DNA of 11,338 nucleotides from an uncultured Flavobacteriaceae bacterium (GCA_945788155.1 CALZKX010000134.1:1-11338), one strand, 5' to 3'. Counted from the first letter of the stretch, positions 1 through 6,573 are shown. The notes: generated by a model not told the origin, from the letters alone. Numbers and translations are program-made.

Positions 1-860
1 AAAAAAAGAGCAAAATTTCATGTAAGAATCTACAACTTGTTATAAAAAGTGAGCTAAGGGAAGCCACAATTCCAATTGAAGATATTGGATTTATCGTTAT
101 TGATAACCCTCAGGTTTATATAAGCATTACTGCAATGAATTTATTAATTGACAATAATGCGTCAATTATTATTTGTAATACATCTCACTTACCTAATGGT
201 ATGTTTTTAAACCTTAATAGCCATCATGTACAACAAGAAATTTTTAAAAAGCAATTAGCTGCAAGTGTTCCATTAAAAAAGCAATTATGGCAGCAAACCA
301 TTATTGAGAAAATTAAGAATCAAGGCATACTTTTAAAAACAATCACAAAAAGCAAAAACAATTTCGAGTTTTTAGCAAGTAAAGTATTGAGTGGTGATAC
401 AACAAACATGGAGGCTGTAGCTGCCAACTTCTATTGGAAATCGTTTTTAGAGCATGACTTTAAACGTAAACGTTTTGGAGATTACCCTAACAACTTTTTA
501 AACTATGGTTATGCTGTTTTAAGAGCCGCAACAGCTAGAGCATTATCTGGTAGTGGATTACTTAATACAGCAGGCATACACCATAAAAGCAAATACAATG
601 CTTTTGCTTTAGCTGATGATATTATGGAACCTTTTAGACCAATCGTTGATGAGGCTGTACATTATATTATGCAACATTATGATGAACAAGAATTAAATAC
701 CGAGATAAAATCGGAGCTCCTTCAAATTTTAACAAGAACCGTTTACTTTAAAACCGAAAAAAGTACATTAATGGTTGCTCTACAAAAAACAGCCAGCTCC
801 TTACAACAATGCTATGGTGGCCAACGAAAAAAAATAAAGTATCCCAAATTATGGAACTAA
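1..860 (+). CDS. cas1: CRISPR-associated endonuclease Cas1, type II-C, 5'-truncated by window edge
   Basis: Cas1 is the integrase of spacer acquisition and works as a complex with Cas2. The reading frame is open from base 3, well before the first internal ATG at 135, and the upstream codons still read as Cas1 (LQLVIK, then TIPIEDIGFIVID). About 285 residues are visible, so only the extreme N-terminus, perhaps 10-15 residues, lies outside the window. Numbering from the Met at 135, the expected metal ligands are Glu93 (GDTTNMEAVAA), His149 or His150 (AGIHHKSKYNAFALA), and Asp162/Glu165 (ADDIMEPFRP). This EPFRP block is typical of type II Cas1. The gene ends with TGG AAC TAA and overlaps the start of cas2 by 10 bases, so the two are almost certainly co-translated. 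No frameshift or missing catalytic residue is seen, so the adaptation module looks intact. Confidence 0.95.
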   Translation, partial: KKSKISCKNLQLVIKSELREATIPIEDIGFIVIDNPQVYISITAMNLLIDNNASIIICNTSHLPNGMFLNLNSHHVQQEIFKKQLAASVPLKKQLWQQTIIEKIKNQGILLKTITKSKNNFEFLASKVLSGDTTNMEAVAANFYWKSFLEHDFKRKRFGDYPNNFLNYGYAVLRAATARALSGSGLLNTAGIHHKSKYNAFALADDIMEPFRPIVDEAVHYIMQHYDEQELNTEIKSELLQILTRTVYFKTEKSTLMVALQKTASSLQQCYGGQRKKIKYPKLWN

Positions 861-1180
861 ACGGTTATAGGATTATGTGGTTATTTGTATTTTTTGATTT
901 ACCAACAGACACAGCAAAAGACAGACGTAATGCTGCAGGCTTTAGAAAAAACTTATTAAAAGACGGGTTTACCATGATGCAGTACTCTGTCTATATGCGG
1001 CATTGTGCCAGTAGTGAAAGTGCCGATGCGCATGAAAAAAGAATTAAACGTTTGTTGCCACCTTTAGGGAAAGTAAGTATTTTAAGGATTACGGATAAGC
1101 AGTTTGGTAAAATCATGAATTTTTGGGGACGAGCCGAAGTCCCTAAAGAACCACCACCTACACAATTGGAATTGTTTTAA
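851..1180 (+). CDS. cas2: CRISPR-associated protein Cas2, type II-C
   Basis: Cas2 is the small ferredoxin-fold partner of Cas1; its dimer bridges two Cas1 dimers during spacer integration. The open frame extends back to 809, but I place the start at the ATG at 851. This gives the usual family N-terminus (MELNGYRIMWLFVFFDLP), a protein of 109 residues, and a 10-base overlap with the cas1 stop. Starting at 809 would add 14 residues unlike Cas2 and overlap cas1 much more. Diagnostic segments are the first beta strand with the conserved Asp (FFDLP), the FRKNLLKDGFTMMQYSVYMRHC block, and the KVSILRITDKQFG strand near the C-terminus. The tail (PPPTQLELF) is typical of type II Cas2. Translation probably depends on coupling to cas1, since no good ribosome-binding site precedes 851. 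Confidence 0.95.
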   Translation: MELNGYRIMWLFVFFDLPTDTAKDRRNAAGFRKNLLKDGFTMMQYSVYMRHCASSESADAHEKRIKRLLPPLGKVSILRITDKQFGKIMNFWGRAEVPKEPPPTQLELF

Positions 1181-1189
1181 TAGCACATC

Positions 1190-1219
1190 ATTGCGAAAGA
1201 GGAACGACTGTGGCAATCT
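1190..1219. repeat. REP-like palindromic element after cas2
   Basis: Starting 10 bases after the cas2 stop is a short imperfect palindrome with ATTGC/GCAAT arms (1190-1194 and 1213-1217) around a GAAAGAGGAACGAC core. It resembles the dispersed intergenic REP-type elements with an ATTGCGA...GGAACGA...GCAAT layout found in many bacterial genomes, Bacteroidota included. A pyrimidine-rich stretch follows (1218-1229), so it could also mark the 3' end of the cas1-cas2 mRNA, but the stem is too weak to call a terminator. Family assignment is from memory of the pattern, not from a search. Confidence 0.5.
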
Positions 1220-1340
1220 TTTCTTTTTTGGTAGAAGCAAAAAAATGTCTCAATCATGGAGTATTACTACAAAAAAGAAGCATTTTTTAAAACGATATTT
1301 TTCTTTAAATACATGGTAATTAGAAGGTTCAAGCCCAACT
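1220..1340. other. AT-rich cas2-array intergenic segment, possible leader
   Basis: This AT-rich stretch separates the REP-like element from the first repeat. No convincing gene, promoter box or hairpin is seen. It could be the integration leader, because it abuts the array on the cas1-cas2 side. However, it lies downstream of the array in the direction in which crRNAs must be transcribed, so its role as leader is uncertain. Confidence 0.35.
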
Positions 1341-2233
1341 AATATCGTGTTTTCTAATCTTTAATCAAACCACAACTACCTAGCACATCAAATGAATGTT
1401 GAATATAATATCGTGTTTTCTAATCTTTAATCAAACCACAACGTTTAGGTGTTGTTTTCATTTTAATATATTAATATCGTGTTTTCTAATCTTTAATCAA
1501 ACCACAACATGTAACGCTAGATGATGAACATCATCACAAATATCGTGTTTTCTAATCTTTAATCAAACCACAACTACCACGGCAGTAAAACCAAAGATTT
1601 AAAAAATATCGTGTTTTCTAATCTTTAATCAAACCACAACAAAAAACGAGTTAAAAGAGGAGGCTCAAAAAATATCGTGTTTTCTAATCTTTAATCAAAC
1701 CACAACACCAATAACTACTAGGGTTATAAACATTGAATATCGTGTTTTCTAATCTTTAATCAAACCACAACGTGAGGATGCCAAGTCGATGTTTAACAAG
1801 CAATATCGTGTTTTCTAATCTTTAATCAAACCACAACTAACATTCAGACATCAGTTTAACCCGGATTAATATCGTGTTTTCTAATCTTTAATCAAACCAC
1901 AACTTCCGTTCATGGAGAGTTCAAAACAACTCTAATATCGTGTTTTCTAATCTTTAATCAAACCACAACACTTTTCCCAAAGTAAAATAAAACCAACAAA
2001 ATATCGTGTTTTCTAATCTTTAATCAAACCACAACATAAAAAGGACTCGATAAAATGTCTATATTAATATCGTGTTTTCTAATCTTTAATCAAACCACAA
2101 CAGGAGTAATACCAGTACTTACAGCTAAGTCAATATCGTGTTTTCTAATCTTTAATCAAACCACAACGGAGCCATCGTTGTTGATGGTCGTGGGAAAAAT
2201 ATCGTGTTTTCTAATCTTTAATCAAACCACAAC
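1341..2233 (-). CRISPR. Type II-C CRISPR array, 14 repeats and 13 spacers
   Basis: Fourteen copies of a 36-bp repeat start at 1341, 1407, 1473, 1539, 1605, 1671, 1736, 1802, 1868, 1934, 2000, 2066, 2132 and 2198. I compared them base by base and all are identical. Twelve spacers are 30 bp; the one at 1707-1735 is 29 bp. In the crRNA sense (minus strand) the repeat begins GTTGTGGTTTGATTAAAGA and ends CACGATATT, which is the usual type II form. The strand follows from the tracrRNA: its anti-repeat at 6445-6469 copies the plus-strand repeat, so it can pair only with a minus-strand crRNA. Spacers differ from one another, and I see no full-length match to any of them in the window. The lack of repeat decay suggests an array that is young, actively maintained or homogenised. 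Confidence 0.99.
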
Positions 2234-2282
2234 GAAAAATGGTTGTAAAAATTTGAAAAGGTCAATTTTTCGTTGTGGTTTG
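2223..2282. repeat. Perfect 18-bp inverted repeat joining the last CRISPR repeat to an inverted half-repeat
   Basis: The left arm, 2223-2240, is the last 11 bases of repeat 14 plus the 7 flanking bases GAAAAAT. The right arm, 2265-2282, is its exact reverse complement. The loop is 24 bases (2241-2264) and contains a smaller stem of its own (AAAAATT/AATTTTT). In plus-strand RNA the stem extends to about 22 pairs (2219-2286) with two G-U pairs. The right arm is an inverted partial copy of the CRISPR repeat (GTTGTGGTTTG). It ends a few bases from the toxin stop codon. No U-run follows on either strand, so it is not a standard terminator. Confidence 0.9.
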
Positions 2283-2287
2283 GTTGT

Positions 2288-2560
2288 TTAAGATTTCGGA
2301 AATACTTTGTAGATATCGCTTCGTTTTAAAAAACGTGCTATTAGAACTGTTCTATTTTCAAAATAAAAACCCATTCTATAATCACCAATTCGTACTCGAT
2401 ATGCATAATTACTACCTGATAGTTTTTTAATATTTACTATTTCATTTAAATCAGTAGCATTTTCAAGGTTAATTATTACTGTTTTTATTTTTAATTTAAG
2501 TGAAGCGCTCTTTATTTTTTTTAAGTCTTTTTTAAAACTATTTAAAAACAATACTTTCAT
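2288..2560 (-). CDS. RelE/ParE-family toxin of a type II toxin-antitoxin module
   Basis: This is a 90-residue basic protein with the RelE/ParE layout: an N-terminal helical pair rich in lysine (FKKDLKKIKSASLKLKIK), then the C-terminal beta sheet KKLSGSNYAYRVRIGDYRMGFYFENRTVLIARFLKRSDIYKVFP. Family members are mRNA endonucleases (RelE/YafQ type) or gyrase poisons (ParE type). Arg55, Arg57, Arg62 and Arg80 with Tyr84 sit where RelE-type active-site residues usually cluster, but the sequence does not settle which activity it has. The ATG lies one base after the antitoxin stop (TAATATG), so the pair is translationally coupled. The stop is only 55 bases from the last CRISPR repeat. Both genes look intact. 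Antitoxin-first order and the tight spacing support a functional module. Confidence 0.8.
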   Translation of the reverse strand: MKVLFLNSFKKDLKKIKSASLKLKIKTVIINLENATDLNEIVNIKKLSGSNYAYRVRIGDYRMGFYFENRTVLIARFLKRSDIYKVFPKS

Positions 2561-2561
2561 A

Positions 2562-2813
2562 TTAGTCGTCTAATATGTTCATTATCTCATCTCTACTTGC
2601 CAACTCATCTCTATCTGCCTGCTGCATTAAAAGTAAAAGACCGAGATCTTCTTTTTCTTCTGGAGTTAAACTGTTAATTCGTTCCTTTTCTTTTTGAATT
2701 ACAAACCATTCCACCGCTTTTTCCATCAATGCTTTTACACTTAAATTCTCGAAAGCAGAAATAATTTTTAACTTGGTTAATGTTGTGTCGTTTATATCTA
2801 TATTTTTTCTCAT
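2562..2813 (-). CDS. Antitoxin, ribbon-helix-helix-like, partner of the RelE/ParE toxin
   Basis: This 83-residue protein starts at the ATG at 2813. A longer frame begins with TTG at 2831, but that TTG is part of the TATATTTG promoter box, so it would lie upstream of the predicted transcript start. The N-terminal 40 residues (MRKNIDINDTTLTKLKIISA, then SVKALMEKAVEWFV) have the strand-helix-helix pattern of ribbon-helix-helix DNA-binding domains. The rest is charged, with an LTPEEKEDLGLLLLMQQADR segment and an acidic end (DEIMNILDD) that is likely the toxin-wrapping tail. Such antitoxins usually repress their own operon. The gene is followed directly by the toxin and has its own promoter in the cas9-antitoxin gap, so it need not depend on cas9 transcription. 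The family call rests on pattern and gene order, not on a clear signature. Confidence 0.7.
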   Translation of the reverse strand: MRKNIDINDTTLTKLKIISAFENLSVKALMEKAVEWFVIQKEKERINSLTPEEKEDLGLLLLMQQADRDELASRDEIMNILDD

Positions 2814-2828
2814 AATATACTTTTTACA

Positions 2829-2836
2829 CAAATATA
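2829..2836 (-). promoter_or_regulatory. Bacteroidota -7 promoter box (TATATTTG) for the toxin-antitoxin operon
   Basis: On the minus strand TATATTTG matches the Bacteroidota -7 consensus TAnnTTTG exactly. It lies 15 bases before the antitoxin ATG, so the leader would be only about 8-10 bases. The surrounding DNA (2832-2860) is almost pure A+T. No clear -33 TTTG is seen at the usual distance. Confidence 0.55.
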
Positions 2837-2911
2837 CAAAATATATAATATATGTATAAAAAAGGTTGTGACTTAATAATGCAATGATGTCAAAGAACTT
2901 TTATTAAACAC

Positions 2912-2927
2912 AAAGCTTTATAGCTTT
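2912..2927. terminator. Small hairpin over the cas9 stop codon, possible weak terminator
   Basis: AAAGCT (2912-2917) and AGCTTT (2922-2927) form a 6-bp stem with a 4-base loop that includes the cas9 stop. A T-run follows on the plus strand, where no gene points at it, while the minus-strand side lacks a good U-tract. It may only partly end the cas9 transcript. Confidence 0.25.
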
Positions 2928-5900
2928 TTTATTTTACCGGAAACTGAAACTATTACTTTTATAGGGTTAAATGTAAACCAACCTGTTTTGCCGTTACCAA
3001 ATCCTTTTATATATCTATAATCTGCTTTTGCTGCCTTGTCGTCTCTTGAATCAATATGCTTTCTAAAGCATATTTCCATAAAATAGTCTGCGCCAGCAAT
3101 TTTTTGAACTTTATAAAGATTTTCTGAAATATCAGAATACTTTAGGTTTTCCCATTCAATCTCATCTTCGTGCTTAAATAAAACAAACATTTCGTCTTCA
3201 GAAAAAGTTTGAATAATTCGTTTTCCGTTCTTAGGGAGTAAAACTGTATTTAATTTTTGTTTTTTTCTTTCCACAGCTTCCCAAAAGCTAACTACGTCTT
3301 TTTCATATTTTCCATCTAATCTTTCATAAACAAGAACATGATGATTATTCCTTGGATTTACAAATTGATTCAAATTTAATTTTAATTGTTTAGCCTTGTT
3401 CATTGTTTCTTTAATACGAGCTTTTAGAACTGGTACAGGATTTCCATTTCTGTTGGACAAAAATATTTGCGGTTGCTTCACTCCATTTTCATCGACCACA
3501 AAAAAAGTTTCAGCTGGAATTTTGCCTTTAATTAAACCTCCTAAAACATGAATGCGTTTAAAAATTAACTGTTTTATGGTTTCATCTACTACTTTTTCCA
3601 ATTGTTTTTCTGTAGTTATGTTTTCTAAAGGTTTTCTTATATGAAAAGCCTCCTCATTAAAAGGTGCTTTTCGTTTACCATAAACAAACTCTTTATGCAA
3701 CTCTCCTCTTGCAGCTACACCAACATTTTTATATGTTGTTCCGTTTTTCTTGGTGGTATGTGTTCTTACAGTAAGTATTGATTTTTGTTTTTTGTGTGAT
3801 ACCAATATCTGCTCAACAGCTTTTTCAGCATCCTCCCTAAAAGTCTTCCATGGTTTTGGGAAATTCTCAAGGTCGTAAGTTCTGTCATATCTATTCCATT
3901 TGCTTAATTCCTGCAAATGACTTCTGGTTGCACAAGCCATAACCAAGGCATCAATAGCGTGGTGGCGATGGTCTTCTCTTATCTTGGCATCATCTTCTTT
4001 ATTTAAAACAGTATTGAGTCCCCAATGATGACGTAAGTTTGAGGTCATCTGTCCTGGAGCTACCATCACATTGTTACAGATTTTAGATAAATAGTTTTTG
4101 GCTTCTTTACTTATATAGCGTGTGTCGTTTAGTTGCCTGTTTATAAAATCTGAATCGTGTTTTTCTTTTACAAACTGTTTAAATTTGTAATAGGCATTTG
4201 GATAATTAGCTTTGTTTTTAAAGCAGCTTAATGCTTGCAACTTAATATCGTTCCATTTTTGCTCACCTTGTTTACTATAAAATTCGAAGGGTGTTAAATC
4301 CCCTTTTGCTCTATTTTCATCTGCAAAGCACATGGTTTTGTTCATATAACTATCGTTTAGTGAACGGCTCCACGGATAAATATGTTCTATTTGTATTTCT
4401 CCACTAAACAGTTGGTTTACTTCTATATTCTTGCCAGTATATGGACAGGTTTTGTTGCACTCTTCCCAAAGTTTATATTTTAGAATATTGACATGTGTTG
4501 GTCGTTGACCAATATAATCCAATTCGTCTTTTACTCTATCATTTTCACGCTCCAAACGTTTTTGTTCGCGCCTAATATCGTTTCTTTTGGATTTCGATAT
4601 TTTTAGGTCACGAGCCAATTCCACTTTTATTTCGTCCGGTTTTCCATAATCTTCGATAATTTCATTGACCAATTTTCTAATTTCAAAAAGTGCTGTAATG
4701 ACTACTGGATTTTTAATACTTTGTATTTCCTTATCAGCCTCTGGACTTACCGGAAGTTTATGCAATAGTTTATTGATTTCAATATTGCTACTATGGTGGT
4801 ATAGTTTGGACAATTCCTTTTCTGATAGTTCACATTCCTTTTTCAGCATGTTTTTTAAAGGTTCTATGTAACCACCTTTAAGGTTGGAACGTACAATTTC
4901 CGGTACATTATCCAGAATAAAATCTTCGTATTCTTCCCATTTATTTCCTAAAGCATTTTTCACGCCTCCCAATCCAACTGCCACATCGTAAGTAAAGCCC
5001 ATTTTTAAAAACGGAAGTATGTTATTAATGGCTTTTCTACTTAAATTAGCATAACCATCCTTTACATTGAATTTTGAAATCTTTTCTGCTTTTTCTTCAT
5101 TAAAATTCCATTTTTCAATCGCATACTGTTTCAGTTTATCCCTATCGTCAAAACTGTATAATACGTGCCAAATATCTTCTTGTTCTTTTTTTGAAAATTC
5201 AAACCATTGCTTTCCAAAGAATTTTTTATTGGATAAATTGCTTATTGTATGACTGCCATAAACAGCATCATCGTCTTTATAATTGAATTGGTAATGACCA
5301 TCCAATTTATTGATGGCTTTTCTAATTTCCTTAAACTTTACTTTTTCTTTTGAAAACAATAGCTTCAAAATATTTTCCCTGTCCTCTAAAGTAATTTTGA
5401 CCTTCTCACCAACTAAATCACATTTAAGTGTATTGAGCCATTCGTAAACACGACGCTGTTCATTGGGAATAGCACTAATATGGCATTTTGTTTTTTTGGG
5501 TTCAAACGAGCAATTGCCAACCAAATGTTTTTGAGAACGCAATGGACGCTGATGAAACAGCACTCCGTCTTCTGAATAGCCATCTTTTTTTCGACCGCCA
5601 AAAATTGTTTTGAGTTCATGGGTAAGTTCCTTATGATATTGTTTTTGGTGTTCCCAAATGGCTTCAAATTCATCAATGTACATTTGACGCGTTGTGTAGC
5701 GATTTCTAATTCGCTCCAATCTTCCAGAAAAAGGTTCGCTTTCCTTAGGGTAAATTTTGTTTAAGTAAGAACCAAGGGTTTGATTATCTTTAATACTTTC
5801 GGTTGTTTCGGAAATACCAATTTTTCCTGATTTTGCATCACCTTTAAAAATGACGCTTTTTTCATTATTTTCTGCACCAGCACTTCTGCTGTTGCTCTGA

Positions 5901-6331
5901 AAGCCTCGACGTTGAATCATGTGATAAAAAATTCTTCCCAGTTCTTCCAGAGTGATTTTTTCTTTGAGTGCTTTGGCCCTTAATTCATACGGATTTAACC
6001 TTAACCATTCCTTAAGGCTTTCATTACTGAAAATGTCTTTTTGGTTCCAGGCTTTAACCAATTTATAATCAAAAGGGCTCATATTGTTTTTAGCTAATTC
6101 CCTTAATAAATAACGCTTTCGCAAACGACGTCTAAAAATTTGTCGCCTTGTCCCTCTTGCATCAGTTCTGCTTGCATTTTTTGAAGCTTCACGTCCTTCG
6201 CCATCTCCTAAATTAACAACACCTTCCGGAAAAATGCGACTTCCAATACCGAGTATCTTGCTATTTTCGTCATCTATAATCGCCCAGCCAATTGAGTTCG
6301 TCCCTAAATCCAATCCTAAAATTTTTGCCAT
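2918..6331 (-). CDS. cas9: CRISPR-associated endonuclease Cas9, type II-C
   Basis: Cas9 is the crRNA:tracrRNA-guided DNA endonuclease. At 1137 residues it falls in the compact II-C range. Domains in order are: RuvC-I with Asp8 (ILGLDLGTNSIGWA); the arginine-rich bridge helix (about 53-80, RGTRRQIFRRRLRKRY); the REC lobe (about 85-560); RuvC-II with Glu571 (IKVELARD); HNH with His650 (QIEHIYPWS), Asn664 and Asn673 (ENRAKGD); RuvC-III with His791 and Asp794 (HHAIDALVMA); then WED/PAM-interacting regions to the C-terminus. A CNKTCPYTG pair (Cys625, Cys629) precedes HNH, as in many II-C proteins. All nuclease residues are present, so it should cut both strands. The ATG at 6331 gives the standard N-terminus. 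PAM specificity cannot be read from the sequence. It is transcribed towards the array and away from the tracrRNA gene. Confidence 0.98.
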   Translation of the reverse strand: MAKILGLDLGTNSIGWAIIDDENSKILGIGSRIFPEGVVNLGDGEGREASKNASRTDARGTRRQIFRRRLRKRYLLRELAKNNMSPFDYKLVKAWNQKDIFSNESLKEWLRLNPYELRAKALKEKITLEELGRIFYHMIQRRGFQSNSRSAGAENNEKSVIFKGDAKSGKIGISETTESIKDNQTLGSYLNKIYPKESEPFSGRLERIRNRYTTRQMYIDEFEAIWEHQKQYHKELTHELKTIFGGRKKDGYSEDGVLFHQRPLRSQKHLVGNCSFEPKKTKCHISAIPNEQRRVYEWLNTLKCDLVGEKVKITLEDRENILKLLFSKEKVKFKEIRKAINKLDGHYQFNYKDDDAVYGSHTISNLSNKKFFGKQWFEFSKKEQEDIWHVLYSFDDRDKLKQYAIEKWNFNEEKAEKISKFNVKDGYANLSRKAINNILPFLKMGFTYDVAVGLGGVKNALGNKWEEYEDFILDNVPEIVRSNLKGGYIEPLKNMLKKECELSEKELSKLYHHSSNIEINKLLHKLPVSPEADKEIQSIKNPVVITALFEIRKLVNEIIEDYGKPDEIKVELARDLKISKSKRNDIRREQKRLERENDRVKDELDYIGQRPTHVNILKYKLWEECNKTCPYTGKNIEVNQLFSGEIQIEHIYPWSRSLNDSYMNKTMCFADENRAKGDLTPFEFYSKQGEQKWNDIKLQALSCFKNKANYPNAYYKFKQFVKEKHDSDFINRQLNDTRYISKEAKNYLSKICNNVMVAPGQMTSNLRHHWGLNTVLNKEDDAKIREDHRHHAIDALVMACATRSHLQELSKWNRYDRTYDLENFPKPWKTFREDAEKAVEQILVSHKKQKSILTVRTHTTKKNGTTYKNVGVAARGELHKEFVYGKRKAPFNEEAFHIRKPLENITTEKQLEKVVDETIKQLIFKRIHVLGGLIKGKIPAETFFVVDENGVKQPQIFLSNRNGNPVPVLKARIKETMNKAKQLKLNLNQFVNPRNNHHVLVYERLDGKYEKDVVSFWEAVERKKQKLNTVLLPKNGKRIIQTFSEDEMFVLFKHEDEIEWENLKYSDISENLYKVQKIAGADYFMEICFRKHIDSRDDKAAKADYRYIKGFGNGKTGWFTFNPIKVIVSVSGKIKKL

Positions 6332-6354
6332 ATCATTTCTAATTAAAACAGTCT

Positions 6355-6362
6355 TAAAGCTA
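6355..6362 (-). promoter_or_regulatory. Possible -7 promoter box (TAGCTTTA) for cas9
   Basis: Reading the minus strand, TAGCTTTA differs from TAnnTTTG at one base and lies 23 bases before the cas9 ATG. No good -33 element is evident. It is the best candidate in the cas9 upstream region. Confidence 0.3.
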
Positions 6363-6420
6363 CAAAAAAATAAATGAGGTTTTTACGGTTTCCCTCATAG
6401 TTAATTGATTATTTTTTTGT

Positions 6421-6428
6421 TACATTTG
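6421..6428 (+). promoter_or_regulatory. Bacteroidota -7 promoter box (TACATTTG) of the tracrRNA gene
   Basis: TACATTTG fits TAnnTTTG exactly and lies 17-24 bases ahead of the anti-repeat, putting the transcript start near 6434. That is the expected position for a tracrRNA with a short 5' tail. The -33 element is weak. Confidence 0.65.
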
Positions 6429-6433
6429 AGGTG

Positions 6434-6528
6434 TGAAAATTTTATTCTAATCTTTAATCTTATCACAATAAGGCTATATGCCGTAGATGAAAATCTTTAG
6501 CTCTGCATACTCTGTAGGGCTTTTTTTT
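6434..6528 (+). ncRNA. tracrRNA of the type II-C system
   Basis: The anti-repeat is 6445-6469. Its first 15 bases (TTCTAATCTTTAATC) are identical to the plus-strand CRISPR repeat. Two mismatched bases follow (6460-6461), then ATCACAAT, which pairs with the first eight repeat bases using two G-U pairs. This gives upper stem, bulge and lower stem as in known crRNA:tracrRNA duplexes. Next come AATAAGGCTATATGCCGT with a GGC/GCC nexus-like stem (6472-6474, 6480-6482), a GAAA-capped hairpin (AGAT 6485-6488, ATCT 6493-6496), and a 9-bp terminator hairpin (6499-6507 with 6513-6521) followed by an eight-T run. The 5' end is inferred from the promoter box; the 3' end from the T-run. Confidence 0.88.
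6499..6528 (+). terminator. Rho-independent terminator of the tracrRNA
   Basis: AGCTCTGCA (6499-6507) pairs with TGTAGGGCT (6513-6521), including two G-U pairs, around a 5-base loop. TTTTTTTT follows (6521-6528). As in other type II tracrRNAs, the hairpin is probably also bound by Cas9. Confidence 0.8.
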
Positions 6529-6530
6529 GT

Positions 6531-6573
6531 TTTAAAATAAAAACCTCACAGGTTTTAAAAACCTGTGAGGTTT
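6531..6573 (-). terminator. icmF transcription terminator, also a dispersed-type palindrome
   Basis: Bases 6541-6573 are a perfect inverted repeat: 16-bp arms starting AAACCTCACAGG and mirrored, with one central base. On the minus strand, downstream of icmF, the stem runs into TTTTATTTT, a good terminator U-tract. The same hairpin would separate the plus-strand tracrRNA unit from antisense entry into icmF. Near-identical CCTCACAGGTTT palindromes are, from memory, common between genes in Flavobacteriia, so it may double as a dispersed repeat. Confidence 0.75.

Larger units (their letters stand above)
6332..6433. other. Divergent cas9/tracrRNA regulatory region with a small inverted repeat
   Basis: This AT-rich spacer must carry the cas9 promoter (minus) and the tracrRNA promoter (plus). 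It contains an inverted repeat ATGAGG (6374-6379) / CCTCAT (6393-6398), separated by 13 bases. The repeat lies between the two putative start sites and could be an operator or just a weak hairpin. No ORF is evident. Confidence 0.4.

Noticed and set aside
1256..1342. Small plus-strand ORF (28 codons, MEYYYKKEAFFKTIFFFKYM...) between cas2 and the array
   Set aside because: AT-rich DNA gives such frames by chance; there is no ribosome-binding site, and the stop overlaps the first repeat.
1377..1406. First spacer shares TAGCACATCA with the bases right after the cas2 stop (1181-1190)
   Set aside because: The match is only 10 bases with no similarity beyond it, which is too short to call self-targeting or a local origin.
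2055..2291. Plus-strand open frame of 78 codons with a repeated ISCFLIFNQTTT peptide
   Set aside because: It is a translation of CRISPR repeats and spacers; the peptide repeat is just the DNA repeat read in one frame.
2811..2831. TTG start at 2831 for the antitoxin
   Set aside because: The TTG lies inside the TATATTTG promoter box, upstream of the likely transcript start; the ATG at 2813 gives a standard N-terminus.
2865..2881. GTTGTGACTTAATAA upstream of the antitoxin resembles the start of the CRISPR repeat and could flank the toxin-antitoxin genes with the inverted half-repeat at 2272
   Set aside because: Only the first six bases match exactly and the rest is AT-rich; there is no terminal inverted repeat or transposase to support an insertion.
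5413..5676. Minus-strand ORF of 87 codons inside cas9
   Set aside because: It is an alternate frame of an intact, conserved cas9; no family resemblance is seen.
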